A stretch of 64,000 nucleotides of DNA from Nymphaea colorata (lineage: Eukaryota; Streptophyta; Magnoliopsida; Nymphaeales; Nymphaeaceae), in NCBI RefSeq assembly GCF_008831285.2, contig NC_045151.1:5345682-5409681 (forward strand). The letters are read 5' to 3'. The position numbers and the translations under genes were made by a program. Below are positions 23,261-35,829 of the stretch, piece after piece (position 1 is the first letter of the stretch; each line of letters begins with the position of its first letter). The notes under the pieces are model-generated. The model did not search any database. It had not been told where the DNA came from and was given only the letters and a program-made list of their open reading frames with translations.

Positions 23261-25088
23261 ATGATTCATATAACAAATTAGTTGCATGATGCTTCATAGA
23301 TGACCAATTCATTAGTAACTGTATGCTTCTATTTCATTAGTAACCGTATGCTTCTATATGTTTCATTAGTCTTCTTGTGATTAAACAAATTGAAATATGT
23401 TATAATGCCCTACCAAAGAGAACATGCAAATAACAATATAATATTGGGATCTTAGCGACCTTTGCTTGAAAAGTTGTGTTTATATCTCATAGTCTATTTA
23501 CTTGTGCCTATAAAGTGTAGATTTGTGCTACCAATTCTTGTCCAGTTGAAATTTTTTCCAATAATTTACATGCTTTGACACATATTCCATAGGTACCAAT
23601 ACATCCATATTTAACTTGACCAAGTGCTTGAATCAACATATATGTAAAGATCATGGATCAGGTTGACCAACTAACCCTTCAAAATCAATTTCTTAAGTTT
23701 GTCCTGCATTTACCCTTCAAAAATCAATCTTTTAATTTTTTCATATACATATCAATATATTTTCAAATGAAATACTTAATATATATACATATTACAACTA
23801 CAAAAGAAGGAAAACAAAGTGGTTTTACAATCATTGCTTGTTTCTCAGTGTTGAAGAAAAGCTTTGAAGCCCTCAGGATCATCTGTTGGAACCTAAATGA
23901 TATATTAAGTATGGAATCTTATCATCCACCAACACAATTATAATTAGAAGAAACAAAATTACATAGCAGATAAACATTCTCAACTTACAACTTTGCTTCT
24001 AAAGTGTGCAACCTATATACTTTGTTTTGGCATGATTATTACTAATTTACTTACTCAAGGCCTCTAGTTTGCAAAAGAATATATAATATGTAAGCACTAT
24101 TTGTTGATCATATTTGGAAACTTATTCACAAGTGTAATAAGAATAAGTTTGTAATTATACCTTTGATTCTTTTGTATCAAAATGTTTATGACGACCTTCC
24201 ATTGATTTGGTGGCATGTGTTGTGGTCGATAATTCAATTGATCTTGTGAAGTACCATACATTTCATGTATATCTCAACTAACAACTTACCAAGTTTTCCA
24301 TAATAGACTACTCAGCCATGACCGAACTATTTAACTCAACTTCCACATCATCATCACTCATACACATATCAGATGTAAAATGTTAAGTGGATAGAAAAGG
24401 ATATATAATAATTGTATACTAAATATTTTCAATAGAAGAATAAATTCGGTAGGCATAGCTAGCATTACCTTTTACATTGCTAACATTACTTTTTGCAGAC
24501 ACCAAAAATTTCTCATAGGTCAAAACGACCATTTTGATCTTCACGATGTGATTTCAAACTAATTTTCAAAATAAGGTTTTAATAGTTGGGGTCATTTATC
24601 AGAATGGAACTCTAAGAACTTCCAGGGGCCATCATGTAAATGACCATTTTGCCTTGAAGCTCTTAGAGAATTGAGAAAGGAAGCATGGAAGCTAAACAAT
24701 GAAAAATGGTTTGGCCGGTTCTGAAGTACAATATATGACATGATAAGGTTTTATTTTAGCATTTTTGAGTAATCAATGCATAATTAGTTTTGAACTTCTA
24801 TCCTAACTGAATGATTCATGTAGGCCTAAATTTTGTCAGTCATGTAGTTCAGGGTGTTGGATTTCCAACACAAGCAATATCTTCTTTCCAGTTGGTTAAC
24901 TTTTTTTTCTCTTAGTACCCTCTTCATATTTTTAGTAAATTGACTATTGATGTTTTCTTGTCTATATATAAAAAAAAAGAATAATTTTAACTTGCAGTCT
25001 TTATAAATAGCATAAAAGAATCTCTTTGCTAGTCGTGTATCTCTCTCTCTCTCAATAAATCAAGAAATCCCACTTTTTTTGTTATATA

Positions 25089-25144
<56 letters not shown>

Positions 25145-26849
25145 ACATTCTTGCTACCATAAGAATTAGATTCATCGTTTATAGATGACCATCATTTAAC
25201 AAAGAAAAACATACTTCTATTATGTATAACTATTCATCTATAACATTAACAAGTGTGAGTGATGGCCATTTCTTAATCTTTGTTTTTTCTGTAACATATA
25301 AATATACAAAACACGTAGATATCATATAAGGTATTGATATTTGTTTATCTTATATATTTGTTGGGCTTCTTTGATGTTGGAAATCTTCTAGCGTGTTAAC
25401 GTATTTGATTGTCAAAGTGGATAGAGAAAAAAACTCTGTTGCTTACATTGTGAATGCATGCACCTATCCTAGTTTCAAGTCAATCCCAATTGTTGATTTA
25501 CATATAAAGTTTGAAGGCTGAAATATGTTGTATAAATTCCAAAATGGGGAATGTTGTATAAATTCAATGCAAATCTGAAATATGTGATCTTAGTTGCAGT
25601 AACATTTTTATGTATTTTGTTTCCATTGGCACTTTATACATGTATTTTATATTCATCATTTGATTTTATTTTAGTCAGACTGACTTGGACTGGCTAATCC
25701 AATCTTGTTTCCTTGGGGCCTTAACAATCTGGTGTTTAAATTCTTATTTCAATGATTTTGGTAGTTTCATGGTACTCTATCCAATTTCATTTATAATGTT
25801 CTGAAAGACTCATCATTTGTTAACTTTTGAAGAGATACGGTAGCTCCTTTGACGTTACCAAACTGTTGAATGGTTTTCATCTCTTGACTTGCATGTTTTT
25901 TTGAAGTAATTTGATTGTTCATACTACAACATACAAAATAAGATTGATGACATACTGACAAAAAGTGTTATGAAGCATTAGTTCTTACAAGGCACTCCTT
26001 TGCAAAACTAGCTGAACATTATTTTAATTTTTTATGCAATCTGAGCAACTTTGTATATTCCAATACTGTTTTCATATACGCATATAGTCTCATGTCATCT
26101 ATGCAATGCATCTTTGGGTTCACAACATAGAGGGATGTTAGGATACTCAAAACATGTCATTGTTTTATGTGTATGGATTTCAAATTTTTAACATTTACTT
26201 CCTTTTGTTCTTTTGAAAACTTAGTGGCGTGTCTTTTCTTCAGCATATTTTTTTCTCTAATTGGAAATATGATCTTGCGACCATTTTTGCTCTTCATATA
26301 GTTGCTTATGTTTAATGCCTATGGCGCTCTTGAGAAGTCCTATAACTATAGTTATTATAACATGATCCACTTATCCTTTAATGTTTGCTTGCCTATCCTT
26401 TTAGCTATTTGGAAAGTTTGTCACCTATTTTGATTAATTGATGTTGTTTCTAACTTGAAAGGGTTTAGCATGGAGAGGAGCACCTCCTTTCTTTTTAGTA
26501 GAAGGCATTGATGAATGATTTGATTCTGTGGTATGCAATGAAGGTATCGACTTGATTTCTGTCATGATCTGATTGACTTTTAGCTATATTTTCTCAAAAA
26601 ACTAAGGCATGCAGTTTCAAGGTACCTTTCTTGCACTACATTGATGGACTCTTGTGTGCTTGGATGCTGACCTGAAAGCATTTGACTTGTTGGATATTTT
26701 AAACAATTTGCTTCACTTGCTTTGGTAGTGGCATATATATATATTACCATCATTCATTTATCATTGTTATTATTTACTCCATGTACCAATTAGTCTTATT
26801 GCACATTGATGTTTAGATTTGCACAAGGTAATATGTAAATATTCATGAA
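23261..26849. other. AT-rich non-coding DNA with small repeats
   Basis: Holds a 24-29-bp tandem repeat at 23308-23372 (TTCATTAGTAACTGTATGCTTCTA and variants) and an (AT)n array at 25098-25141. Nothing coding is supported. The 96-codon frame at 23653-23943 shows no motif. Confidence 0.4.
25098..25141. repeat. (AT)n microsatellite
   Basis: Uninterrupted AT dinucleotides, preceded by a short TG-rich transition. Confidence 0.9.
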
Positions 26850-27010
26850 AATTGCCACTACTGCTGCGCACTAGTGGTGCCCTTCACATCAGTATAGGAT
26901 AGATATACCGATGACTAATAGCCTTTTCTGATAGTGTTTGAAATTAGTGGCAGCCATTTGACTGTCATAGGCCTAATGCCAGTGAAATCGCCATTGATAT
27001 AGATAACTAA
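26850..27010. repeat. CACTA-like subterminal repeat patch
   Basis: GCCACTACTGCTGCGCACTAGTGGTGCC is an inverted arrangement (CCACTA...TAGTGG), quoted here only to locate it. It is followed by further ATAGTG, TTAGTGG and CCAGTGAAA motifs. The style resembles 12271-12525. No transposase or defined terminus is seen. Confidence 0.3.
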
Positions 27011-28979
27011 TGCAATCAATGACTCAAATTGAATCAAGTCAGATCCAGATCCACTAACATACAAACAGATATATATGAAATGTCTTGAATCTAGATCAAT
27101 TATATGTAATTAAAACATATGAGATTCATATCCATACCTATTGGTTTAATTCAATCATTACTTTATCTTGACAAAAATATCTTTCATTTTAAATTCAGTA
27201 AAACACAAGAAATTAAATCTTGATTAATGTAGATTTATTTAACCAGATTAAGTTTTGACACATATATGCATCAAGTCCATTTGCCATGATAGATAAATCC
27301 AAAATTTATGTATTATGAAAATGAATCAAATTTAGTTTCGAACCAAATATAAATAGGTCTAAACAAATGAAATCCATATTCAAGTCTGTTTACAACACCC
27401 AAGATGTCTATTTTAGAGCAAGTTGGATCGCAATCCATATAAGCTCACAACTCAAATATATAAATTTTTGAATAAATTGAACCCATGTTGAAATCCATTC
27501 ACAATGGCTAAATATATAGGCATATATTTTTAAAACAATCAAAGTCATTCTAAAATCCTTTTGTAACAACTAGAATATATACTTATATGGATTTGTATTT
27601 GGATCCGAATTTTATTGAAACTTCCAAAGCTTTCATTTCAAGGCAAACTCATATTTGGATCCAAATGTATTTGGATTTCAAAAATCTGATCATGGTCCTT
27701 CTAAAGTAATGTTAAAACTTAAGAAAATAAAAAAATGGACATGAAATCATACTGGACGAAATCAAATTCTGACTTGTTCAATTTACATCATGCAAAGAAC
27801 ATAGAATTGAGACCAACAGTTTCCTAAACAATATATTCACAAAGGTAGAACCCGTTGAAAACATATTCACATCCAAATTTATGTAGAACAATAAAGCATC
27901 TATTTTAAAACTAATAATATCGAAATCCAATCTTAGGGTTTGCTATACTGCAGGTCGTTTATGATAGGTCATTTCAAAATTAGGATCCACGAAGCCACCT
28001 TACAAAAATAAGTGTAAGTTTATATTGTTTAGTAACTATATTTAGATCCAAATTTAGTTGGAATTAATAATTCCGTGCATTAGACTGTCATTTTATAATT
28101 AACCATATTTTAGGTTAAGTCAACCTATCACAAGCCCTTATAATGAGATCCCGTTAGATACGTGAGGCGAGATATTAAAAAAAATCATGAATTTAGAGAA
28201 AAACTATATTTTCAATTTTACAAAAACAAGTGAGAAAAGTGACCGAATTCTTAATTTAAACTAAAGTTGAGGCAAAACGAATTTCACAAGTTTAAACCAT
28301 GTTTAAATAATTAAAAGACAGTAGTATCTTTGATTTTACCAACAATTGGTTCAAAAAGCCCCTTTTCAGACTTTTAAAGTTTAAGAACGATGTGTATTGA
28401 ACTTTCAGAGTTCGAAACAAGGGGTTTAGATTTCCCTTCAAAATTATGCGGAATAAAACATTTTCAATTATATCACTACTTTCGAGGATTGTTGCATCAC
28501 ATTTCTATTCATTTCTTTTTTTTTTTTCAAGGAACATGTAACAAGGAGGTGCCCTTAGTCTCTGTCTAGGCATGCATAGGCGATGATGGTTCATGCTATT
28601 ATGCATCATACACATGTATTTGCATGCAAGTATAATGACACAAATATCATGCATTGGTATAAGTAAAAGTGATAGAATAAATATTGATAACCATGCATAC
28701 AACAAAAATACATGACATAGATCAATCATATTTACACCTAAAAGAACTAAAGAAGTATCATTTGAATCATGCTCACAGCAATACAGATGCCCAATGTCGG
28801 TCGCATTTAATCATGCATACATACATTGCCTATGATTACGGACATAATGCATGTATACAATACTATTACCATTAAAGCTGATAAACCCTAGGTAAGGGTA
28901 AAGTACCTTAACCAACTCTGGTGCATCCTCAACACCCATGAAGTCACGAGGAAGAAAAGGATGATGGGTAGAACAATAG
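27011..28979. other. AT-rich non-coding DNA
   Basis: No domain, RNA gene or element end recognised. Short frames around 28505-28875 lie on both strands of the same DNA and look like chance. Confidence 0.4.
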
Positions 28980-29019
28980 GTTAAAGATGGCAGTAAAAAA
29001 GGATTAAGGGGCTTAAAGA

Positions 29020-29597
29020 GCTATGAGGTGGTTTCCATTGTATTCTCTTGTTCATAAGATAGTGACTAAATGGTGGAATGCGATGAGAGGGTCCTCTTCG
29101 ATGAGAGATAGGGTTTTACCCTCCCCTTCTGCACTGGTAGTGGAGAACACACTAAATGCTACCAATTGGAGTGATGATGATCAACCATTAACCTTTTCCT
29201 ATGAGGGGACTACCAAGGTAGTTATGCAGATGACAAAAACCTCCCAGATAAGCCTCCCCCACTTAATTTTGGCTTTTATCTTAGATGAAGATGGCATGGA
29301 AGCTGATGAAGAAGATGAGGAGTCAAATGGTTAATGGGGTACTAAGAGTTATTATCTCTATGATTGATGTTAAAATAGTGAAGAAGCCATTTAGAGGGAC
29401 TGCAATCGCTATTTCCTTGGTGGCACCAGTTGAAGCCCGATGGAACCTGGATTTATTATTTCTAGTTTGAGGTTTGGGATCCTTAAGCCACGATTTTTCT
29501 TTGTCGGAAAGGGATACTTCCTCGTTCAAGTCAACTCCCGCATAAATAACTAAGCATTATCTTGAGGAAACCTCCACGGGATTACATGGGAGCTATT
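29020..29597 (+). pseudogene. LINE ORF1, N-terminal part (DUF4283 start)
   Basis: Broken frames contain PLTFSYEG, then near 29470-29560 a GYFLVQVNSRINN stretch and a GNLHGITWELF-like stretch. The DUF4283 domain of plant LINE ORF1 typically reads GxFLxxFxxxxDxxxALxxGPWxIxGxxL. The match stops exactly where the Copia LTR begins (29598) and resumes at 34604. An acidic segment (DEDGMEADEEDEE) precedes it. There are several stops and frameshifts. Confidence 0.55.
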
Positions 29598-29803
29598 TGT
29601 TGGCTTAACTTATCTCCATGGATTGAAAATCCCTCAATTATAGGAGTAGCAATAACAATTATCTTTAGCAAGTTGTTACTTGCGAGTTGTATGGGATATA
29701 GACGTTATCTCTTGTTTTCTCCTTTAAATATCTCTTGTACCTCCTTGTAAACAAGTCAAGATATTTTTGTCTCTCCTTAAGCATTGTCTTTTATCCATTA
29801 ACA
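29598..29803 (+). repeat. 5' LTR of Copia A
   Basis: TGTTGGCTTAAC...ATTAACA, followed directly by the PBS. A TTTAAATA near 29723 could serve as the TATA element. Confidence 0.9.
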
Positions 29804-29815
29804 TGGTATCAGAGC
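29804..29815 (+). other. PBS of Copia A (initiator tRNA-Met)
   Basis: TGGTATCAGAGC, an exact match to the standard site, with no gap from the LTR. Confidence 0.93.
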
Positions 29816-30289
29816 TAGATGGAAAGATCCCGGGAGCAGACATGATCTGGCGGTTGTCGACGGAGAAAGCGATAGATGCATGTCCTTGGAGTGCCCAACA
29901 AAATGCCGCCTGGATGCGTGTCACCGAGTTCCCATGGAGACGACCAAATCTTTGATGCCTTTGTGAGCAAAGCCCTTCCTTTATACACGTCACGAACTAT
30001 GCCATAGCCACTGTAATACATCTGCCCAACCAGAATCTGCATCGTAGAGTCCCCAGACTTTGCCTCCTAGAGAATGTCCTGGAACCAACACTTAATGCAG
30101 TCGGCAACGACCTTTGACAGCAGAACCCTTTCAGGCATCTCCTTGGAGCCGCTTTGCATCTTGTTGGTGGTTGGTCTTTGGTGTAAATTTCCATGACCAC
30201 TACCGAGTGGCCCTTGATTGTCCCTCTCAAAACCAACGAATCTACCATCTCTGCTCTTCTACCTCTAGCTGAAAGGGTCTTAAGGCATC

Positions 30290-31285
30290 ATGGCAAGGAG
30301 CTCATCTAACCAAGAATCTCTTCTTCAAGATGACAGTCCTTTTTATCTCCACCATTCAGACAATCCTGGTACGTGCTTAGTCTCACAGCCCCTAACTGGT
30401 GACAGCTATGAAATTTGGAGGTGTGCCATGATGATGGTCCTTGAAGCCAAAAATAAGCTCGGTTCATCGATGGCTCCATCCCAAAACCATCATCTCCACC
30501 GTCACTTGTTTTATCTTGGCAACGCTGCAACAACATGGTTCTCTCCTGATTGCTCAATTCAATCCATAAATCTTTTACACCTACTATAATCTATGCCAAA
30601 GTTGTTGTTGATGTATGGAAGGACCTGAAAACTAGATTTACTCAACACAATGCACCATGGCTATATCAGATTCAACAACAGTTTATTAGCTACAAGCAAG
30701 AAACTTCTTCAATCAACATTTACTACAACAAAATCAATGGGTTTTGGGATGAGTACGACTCATATCTTACTTTACCAACTTGTGATTACAGTGCTATGAA
30801 GAAAATGTAGGAGTACAAGAACATGATTGGCTATATCAATTTTTAATAGGGTTAAACGATAGCTATGGAGCGATTTGTAGTCAATTACTTCTTATGGACC
30901 CCGTTCCGGACACATCCAAAGCTTATGCCCTACTAGTTCAAGAAGAGAGACAACGAGAACTTCACATTCCTATTCAATCTGAATCTCTTGCTGCAGTTGT
31001 TGTCAAACATCAAGACATGGACAAAGATGATAGCTATTGGTTCAAGGGATTAACCTGACCTCGATGTCAGCATTGTGGCTGCCTTGGGCACACTAAAGCC
31101 CGCTGTTATCAATTAAACAACTTTCCTAAGAGTGGATCTTCTAGTGGAGAGCGACAACAGCCTCAAGCAAACTTGACCTCCAATGAGAAAACATTGCCCG
31201 TGGAGAATCCTGACCCATCTTATTCCTTTACTCCAGCTTTATACCAAGAATTCATGGAATTTATGTCACTAAGACTCCCAAAGTA
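30290..31285 (+). pseudogene. gag with zinc knuckle (Copia A)
   Basis: The frame 30290-30589 starts with an ATG (MARSSSNQESLL), has FYLHHSDNPG and then LTGDSYEIWRCAMMMVLEAK, matching Copia gag (N-terminal DUF4219/UBN2 pattern LxxxNYxxWxxxM). The capsid continues at 30550-30810 (VVDVWKDLKTRFTQHNAPWLYQI, quoted in part) after a frameshift. The zinc knuckle at 31065-31106 reads CQHCGCLGHTKARC, an intact CX2CX4HX4C. At least three stops or shifts separate these parts. Confidence 0.85.
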
Positions 31286-31319
31286 AATCTAGTAAGTATG
31301 ATCCCCGAACCTTTAGTTT

Positions 31320-31640
31320 GTCAAGTCTTCACTCAAGTTTGGATCATTGATATTGGTGCATCACCAACTCTTTATCTAGCCTATTATCTCTATCTATTGT
31401 TAATTTTAATTTTGTTAAACTTTCTGATGGTTCTACATGTCCTGTTTCACATACCAGACAGATTTGCCTAAATCATTCCCTTATTTTGTCTAATGTCTTA
31501 TATGTTCTGTCTTTCTCATTTAATCTTATATCTGTTTCCAAACTGGTTGCTGAAAATAATTGTCTTGTCACCTTTGATAAAAATTCATGTACTATTCAGG
31601 ACCAATGCTCGATGGAGATGACTGGGAAGGGTAGAATGGA
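31320..31640 (+). pseudogene. Aspartic protease (Copia A)
   Basis: VWIIDIGAS near 31340 stands where Copia proteases have W(I/V)(I/V)DSGAS/T. The Asp is kept and the Ser of D-S-G is Ile. Further on come NVLYVLSFSFNLISVSKL (31486 frame), matching the VLYVPxxxxNLLSVSKL block. Confidence 0.8.
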
Positions 31641-31699
31641 GAACAGCTTGTTCATTCTTGAACTGGAAGAACCATGTGTTGCTGCTGCTTCGCCAAACC

Positions 31700-32620
31700 A
31701 GTCCACTCTTTGTTTAAAGACTTTATTTCATTCTCTTGATTTTTCTCATGTTAGGGAACATTGCTCTATATGTTATCTTGCCAAACGAACTCATCTACCT
31801 TTTCCTAATAGTTCAATCTCTACTTCCGGTGCTTTTCAATTGATTTATTGTGATATATGGGGAGGCTATCAAACTATGCACTTTTGGGTGCTCATTACCT
31901 TTTCACAATAGTAGATGTTTTTTTCAAGATATACTTGGGTTTTTTTATTGTGGTACAAATCTGAAACATTTTACCTCATTCAAAAATTCATTAATCTTGT
32001 TGAGAACCAATTTTATACTCCATTAAAAAAATTTGAAGTGACAATGGTGCATAATTTTTTTCTACCCAAATGGAAAATCTTCTTCATCATAAAAGCATTG
32101 AGTGTCGACATACTTGCATCACCACACCACAACAAAATGGAGTGGTTGAATGCAAGCACAAAGTCCTCTTAAATGTTGCTCGCACCTTACGTTTTCAAGC
32201 TTTCCTACCCATAAAATTTTGGGGAGATTGTGTTTTAACTGCTGCATATCTATTCAACCGTCTACCTACACATGTTCTTCATGACAAAACTCCCTATGAA
32301 GTTCTCTATGGGCAAAACCCAAAATATAATCATCTTCTAACATTTGGGTGTCTTAGTTATGCTTACAACATACACAAAAATCACAAATTTGATTCTCGGT
32401 CACACAAATGCATTTTCATAGGGTACCCATATGGTCAAACTGCATATAAACTTTATGATCTTGATACTCATGAAATTTTCACTAGTCGAGATGTCAAGTT
32501 CATTAAAAAACAATTTCCATTTGAAAATATTCAAGAACAAAAAAGTGACATTGTCATTCCTATCCTAGAATCTATTGAACATACCTACCCTCCTCCTACA
32601 ACACCCCCCACCTGACACAC
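31700..32620 (+). pseudogene. Integrase (Copia A)
   Basis: Frames at 31486-31911, 31915-32172 and 32070-32615 give EHCSICYLAKRTHLPF (zinc-binding Cys pair), LIYCDIWGGY (first Asp), a decayed second Asp region near 32030, and TPQQNGVVECKHKVLLNVA. In the last, the family AERKHRH region has Glu retained in VVE. FWGDCVLTAAYLFNRLPT, KTPYEVLYG and FGCLSYAYN follow. The DNA around 31911 carries a stop. Confidence 0.88.
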
Positions 32621-32929
32621 CTCAACTTATTTCCGAGTCTTCCAACAGCTCCTCTACTTCACACCCACTTCGGCGATCCACCCAGGAACATGTGCCCTCT
32701 ACTCGGTTCAAGGAATATCAATGCTACTCCTCTACCCACATCCCAACCCCTCCATCGACGTCGGCTCCACACCACCGCAAAGGCACCAGGTATCCTCTAT
32801 TCTTACCTCCAATTACACAAATTCTCTCCCAAATACTAAGCATATTTTGTCTCTGTTCTCCATAACCATGAACCCTCCAGTTTCCAAGAGGCAATGCAAT
32901 TTCAGGAATGGTGAGATGTGATGGCTACT

Positions 32930-33480
32930 AAAGTTTGTGCACTAGAAGACAACTCTACTTGGGACATTGTCACTCTTCCACTAGGGAAACGACCCATTGG
33001 CTGCCGCTAGGTTTATAAAATCAACTATAATGTTGATGGCACGATCGGATGCTATAAAGTTCATCTAGTCGCCAAAGGTTACATCCAACTAGAAGGCATC
33101 GACTCTATGGAAACTTTCTCTCCTATTGCCAAAATCAGCACTATTCATTTTCTTTTTTCTATTTCTACCATCAAAGGGTGGAATTTATTTCAAGTCAACA
33201 TCAATAATGCATTTCTCCATGGTGACCGCCTTAAAGAAGTCTACACGTCTCTTCCTCTTGGCTTTACCCGACAGGGGGAGAACAAGGTATGTCGGCTAAA
33301 GAAGTCCTTATATGGACTGAAACAGTCATCTCACAACTAGTTGTTTATACTTACAGAAATAGTAAAACAACTTGACTTCTTCCAATCAAAGGCAGATCAT
33401 TCATTATTTTCACACATTACTAAACAAGCCAGCATCTTTATTCTATTTTATGTGGATGATATAATCATTGCAGCAGACAA
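32930..33480 (+). pseudogene. Reverse transcriptase (Copia A)
   Basis: ETFSPIAKISTIHFLFSIST (33107 frame), NLFQVNINNAFLHGDRLKEV, VCRLKKSLYGLKQS, then an intact catalytic YVDD at 33449-33460. In canonical elements the second motif is QLDVNNAFLHG, so the Asp is Asn here. Stops occur at 33010, 33338 and 33500. Confidence 0.88.
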
Positions 33481-33699
33481 CAACACTGCTATTGACAAGT
33501 AGAAATTGGTCATCAACACCAAATTCAAATTGAAAGATTTGGGAGTTGAAATATTTTTTTGGCATTGAAATGGCCCATTCAAAAAAAAGCATTTTTCATA
33601 CACCATCAATATACTCAAAGAAGCTAGATATAGTGGCGCCAAGCCAAGTGACACACCTATGGAGCAACATTTAAAGTTTGACAATGAAAAGGGTTAACT

Positions 33700-34385
33700 G
33701 CTAAAAGATTTCACATTCTTCAGAAAACTAGTAGGATGGCTAGTTTATCTCACTATCACTCGACCAGACATTTTACATAGTGTTCACACCTTGAGTCAAT
33801 TTATGACACAACCAAGGACGACTCATTTACATGCAGCCTTTAGAATTTTGAGGTACATCAAATTCACGATAGGACATGGGATCTTACTATCATCCAAAAA
33901 TAATATATCCATCAAACCTTATTGTGATTCAGATTGGGCATCTTGTCTGGTGACAAGAAAATCGACTTCAGGTTTCTATATTTTTATGGGAGAAACCCAA
34001 TATCATGAAAAGTGAAGAAACAAACTACAGCCTCAAGGTCTTCAGCAGAAGTAGAATATAGAGCAATGGCATTGGTCACATGCGAGATGACTTGGATAAG
34101 ATACATTCTTAATGATCTTGGAATCATTCACCATCAACCCATGGAACTATTTTGTGACAACTAGGCGGCTATATATATCTCGGCCAATCTAGTATTTCAT
34201 GAGAGAATAAAACCTATTGAAATTGATTGCCATGTTGTTCGAGAAAGAATTCAAAATAAATAAATTTCTACTAAATATGTAGAAACAGAAAACCAAGTTG
34301 CAAACATCTTCACAAAGGCACTGGCTAAAGATTCATTCATAATGTTGAGATGCAAGTTGGGTCTCCTTGATCCAGGTGCACCAAC
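33700..34385 (+). pseudogene. RNase H and pol C-terminus (Copia A)
   Basis: TRPDILHSVHTLSQFM, then YCDSDWASCLVTRKSTSGF (33791 frame), AMALVTCEMTWIRYIL and a QVANIFTKALAKDSF block before CKLGLLDP and the stop. Order and motifs match Copia RNase H. A frameshift occurs near 34015. Confidence 0.87.
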
Positions 34386-34386
34386 T

Positions 34387-34396
34387 TGAGGGGGAG
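34387..34396 (+). other. PPT of Copia A
   Basis: TGAGGGGGAG, directly before the 3' LTR TGTTGGC. Confidence 0.85.
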
Positions 34397-34603
34397 TGTT
34401 GGCGTTACTTATCTCCATGGATTGAAAATCTCCTTCCATTATAAGAGTAGCGATAACAATTATCTTTAGCAAGTTGTTATTTACTAGTTGTATGGGATAT
34501 AGATGTTATCTCTTGTTTCCTCATTTAAATATCTCTTGTACCTACTTGTAAGCAAGTCAAGATATTCTCGTCTATCCTTAAACATTGTCCTTTACCATTA
34601 ACA
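34397..34603 (+). repeat. 3' LTR of Copia A
   Basis: TGTTGGCGTTAC...ATTAACA. Aligns end to end with 29598-29803. Confidence 0.9.
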
Positions 34604-35690
34604 GTTTTGCTCGCGAGCAGAGGACCCCTAGAACAGAACTGAGTGTGCAAGTTTCTTCAAGGTTCCTACTTGAATCTGACCCTTCTTTTGTTTGGAACAG
34701 ATGAGTGTTCTCTAGAGTCGCCTAAAGCCTTGGAGGCCATTTCATTGGGGCTGACCCATTAACCAAAACAATGCTCAAAACAAATTTTGCTTCTAGTTGC
34801 ATTTAAGTTCCCTTATCTTTTACTCTGCAATCTATGGTGGAGAGTGAACAGAGCGAATGTTACGTCAGGTCTCAACTGGTAGAATATAAAACACAAATTT
34901 GATATTGCTAGAAATGTTGTGCTCCTTCACATTTCATGAATGACTACAAAGTTTCTTTCACTCCCCTGCAATCTCCTCCATTGAAAGCCTTAGTTGAGGG
35001 TTGGAAGCAAGTTCTAATTATCAAAAATGCCTTAACAAGCTAGACGATCGACACTTATGCCACCACCTCAGATCAATGAGGGATAAGTGTCAACAAGAAA
35101 CCATTTCAATGCACTTCACGATGAGGTTTTTGAACATCAAAATGGGGACAATAAACCAAAAAACCTTGTGGAGCAAGGAGACTTGAGCATGCCATCACTG
35201 CATGCTACAGAAACTTTATCTGAGGACCTGTAGAGAAATGCTGAAACCCTGTCCGACATGACTAGTCCATTATGGAGGAGGACAATTAAGAGGAACCTAT
35301 TGTAAAGACCCTTTGGGTTCATCCTAGAAAGAAGAGCATGGATGAAGGCATCCCACATCACTTGTCTAAAACAAGCACTTCACTTTTGAGCTTCAATCGA
35401 CATTCTAGAGAAAGCAACAGGTCTTGTGAGGAAGCAGCGACCTCTTAACACGCCATCCCATGGGGCACAGGTTCGTCTTTGAACTAAAAAAATATATATA
35501 TAAATCTAGAGGTTCGATCCTCAATCATGGAACGGCCAAAGTGGTTAAAGCTTTAGGCCCATACTTGAAGAAGCACAAGAAGCGTAATAAGAAACCTCCT
35601 AAGGATCTTGATGCTAGAGAAATGTTGAAGGTCGTTGGGGCAGACGAGGAGCTGCAAGGTAGTGATGTGCCCCTGATGAACTAGTTTTCA
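34604..35690 (+). pseudogene. LINE ORF1, C-terminal part
   Basis: Around 34720-34920 the plus strand reads HFIGADPLTKTMLKTNFASS, then VEYKTQI and a decayed CX2C. In plant LINE ORF1 proteins this is the block IGxPLxVDxLTxxxxRxxFARxCVE...VEYEWxPxKCxxCxxxGH that joins DUF4283 to the zinc knuckle. Later frames (35460-35684) are Lys-rich (KKHKKRNKKPPKDL), like ORF1 tails. Numerous stops. Confidence 0.6.
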
Positions 35691-35829
35691 ATCAAAGATC
35701 AGGTTACTGTTGCACCTTGATTGTGAGTAGATTATCTAGGAGGCTTGGAGTCTTCTATGTAAAGATGCCCCATGATACGTGTCATTAACAAAATTCTACA
35801 GACTAGATTTAAGCTTGCTAGGTGGAATA

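Larger units (their letters stand above)
29598..34603 (+). mobile_element. Ty1/Copia retrotransposon A, complete but inactive
   Basis: LTRs at 29598-29803 (206 bp) and 34397-34603 (207 bp) start TGTTGGC and end ATTAACA. The PBS follows directly and the PPT precedes the 3' LTR. The LTRs differ at about 10% of positions by my count, so the insertion is old. The coding order is gag-protease-integrase-RT-RNase H, the Copia order. Flanks CTATT and GTTTT do not form a clean duplication. The short LTRs are in keeping with Ale-like Copia lineages, which is inference only. Confidence 0.9.
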
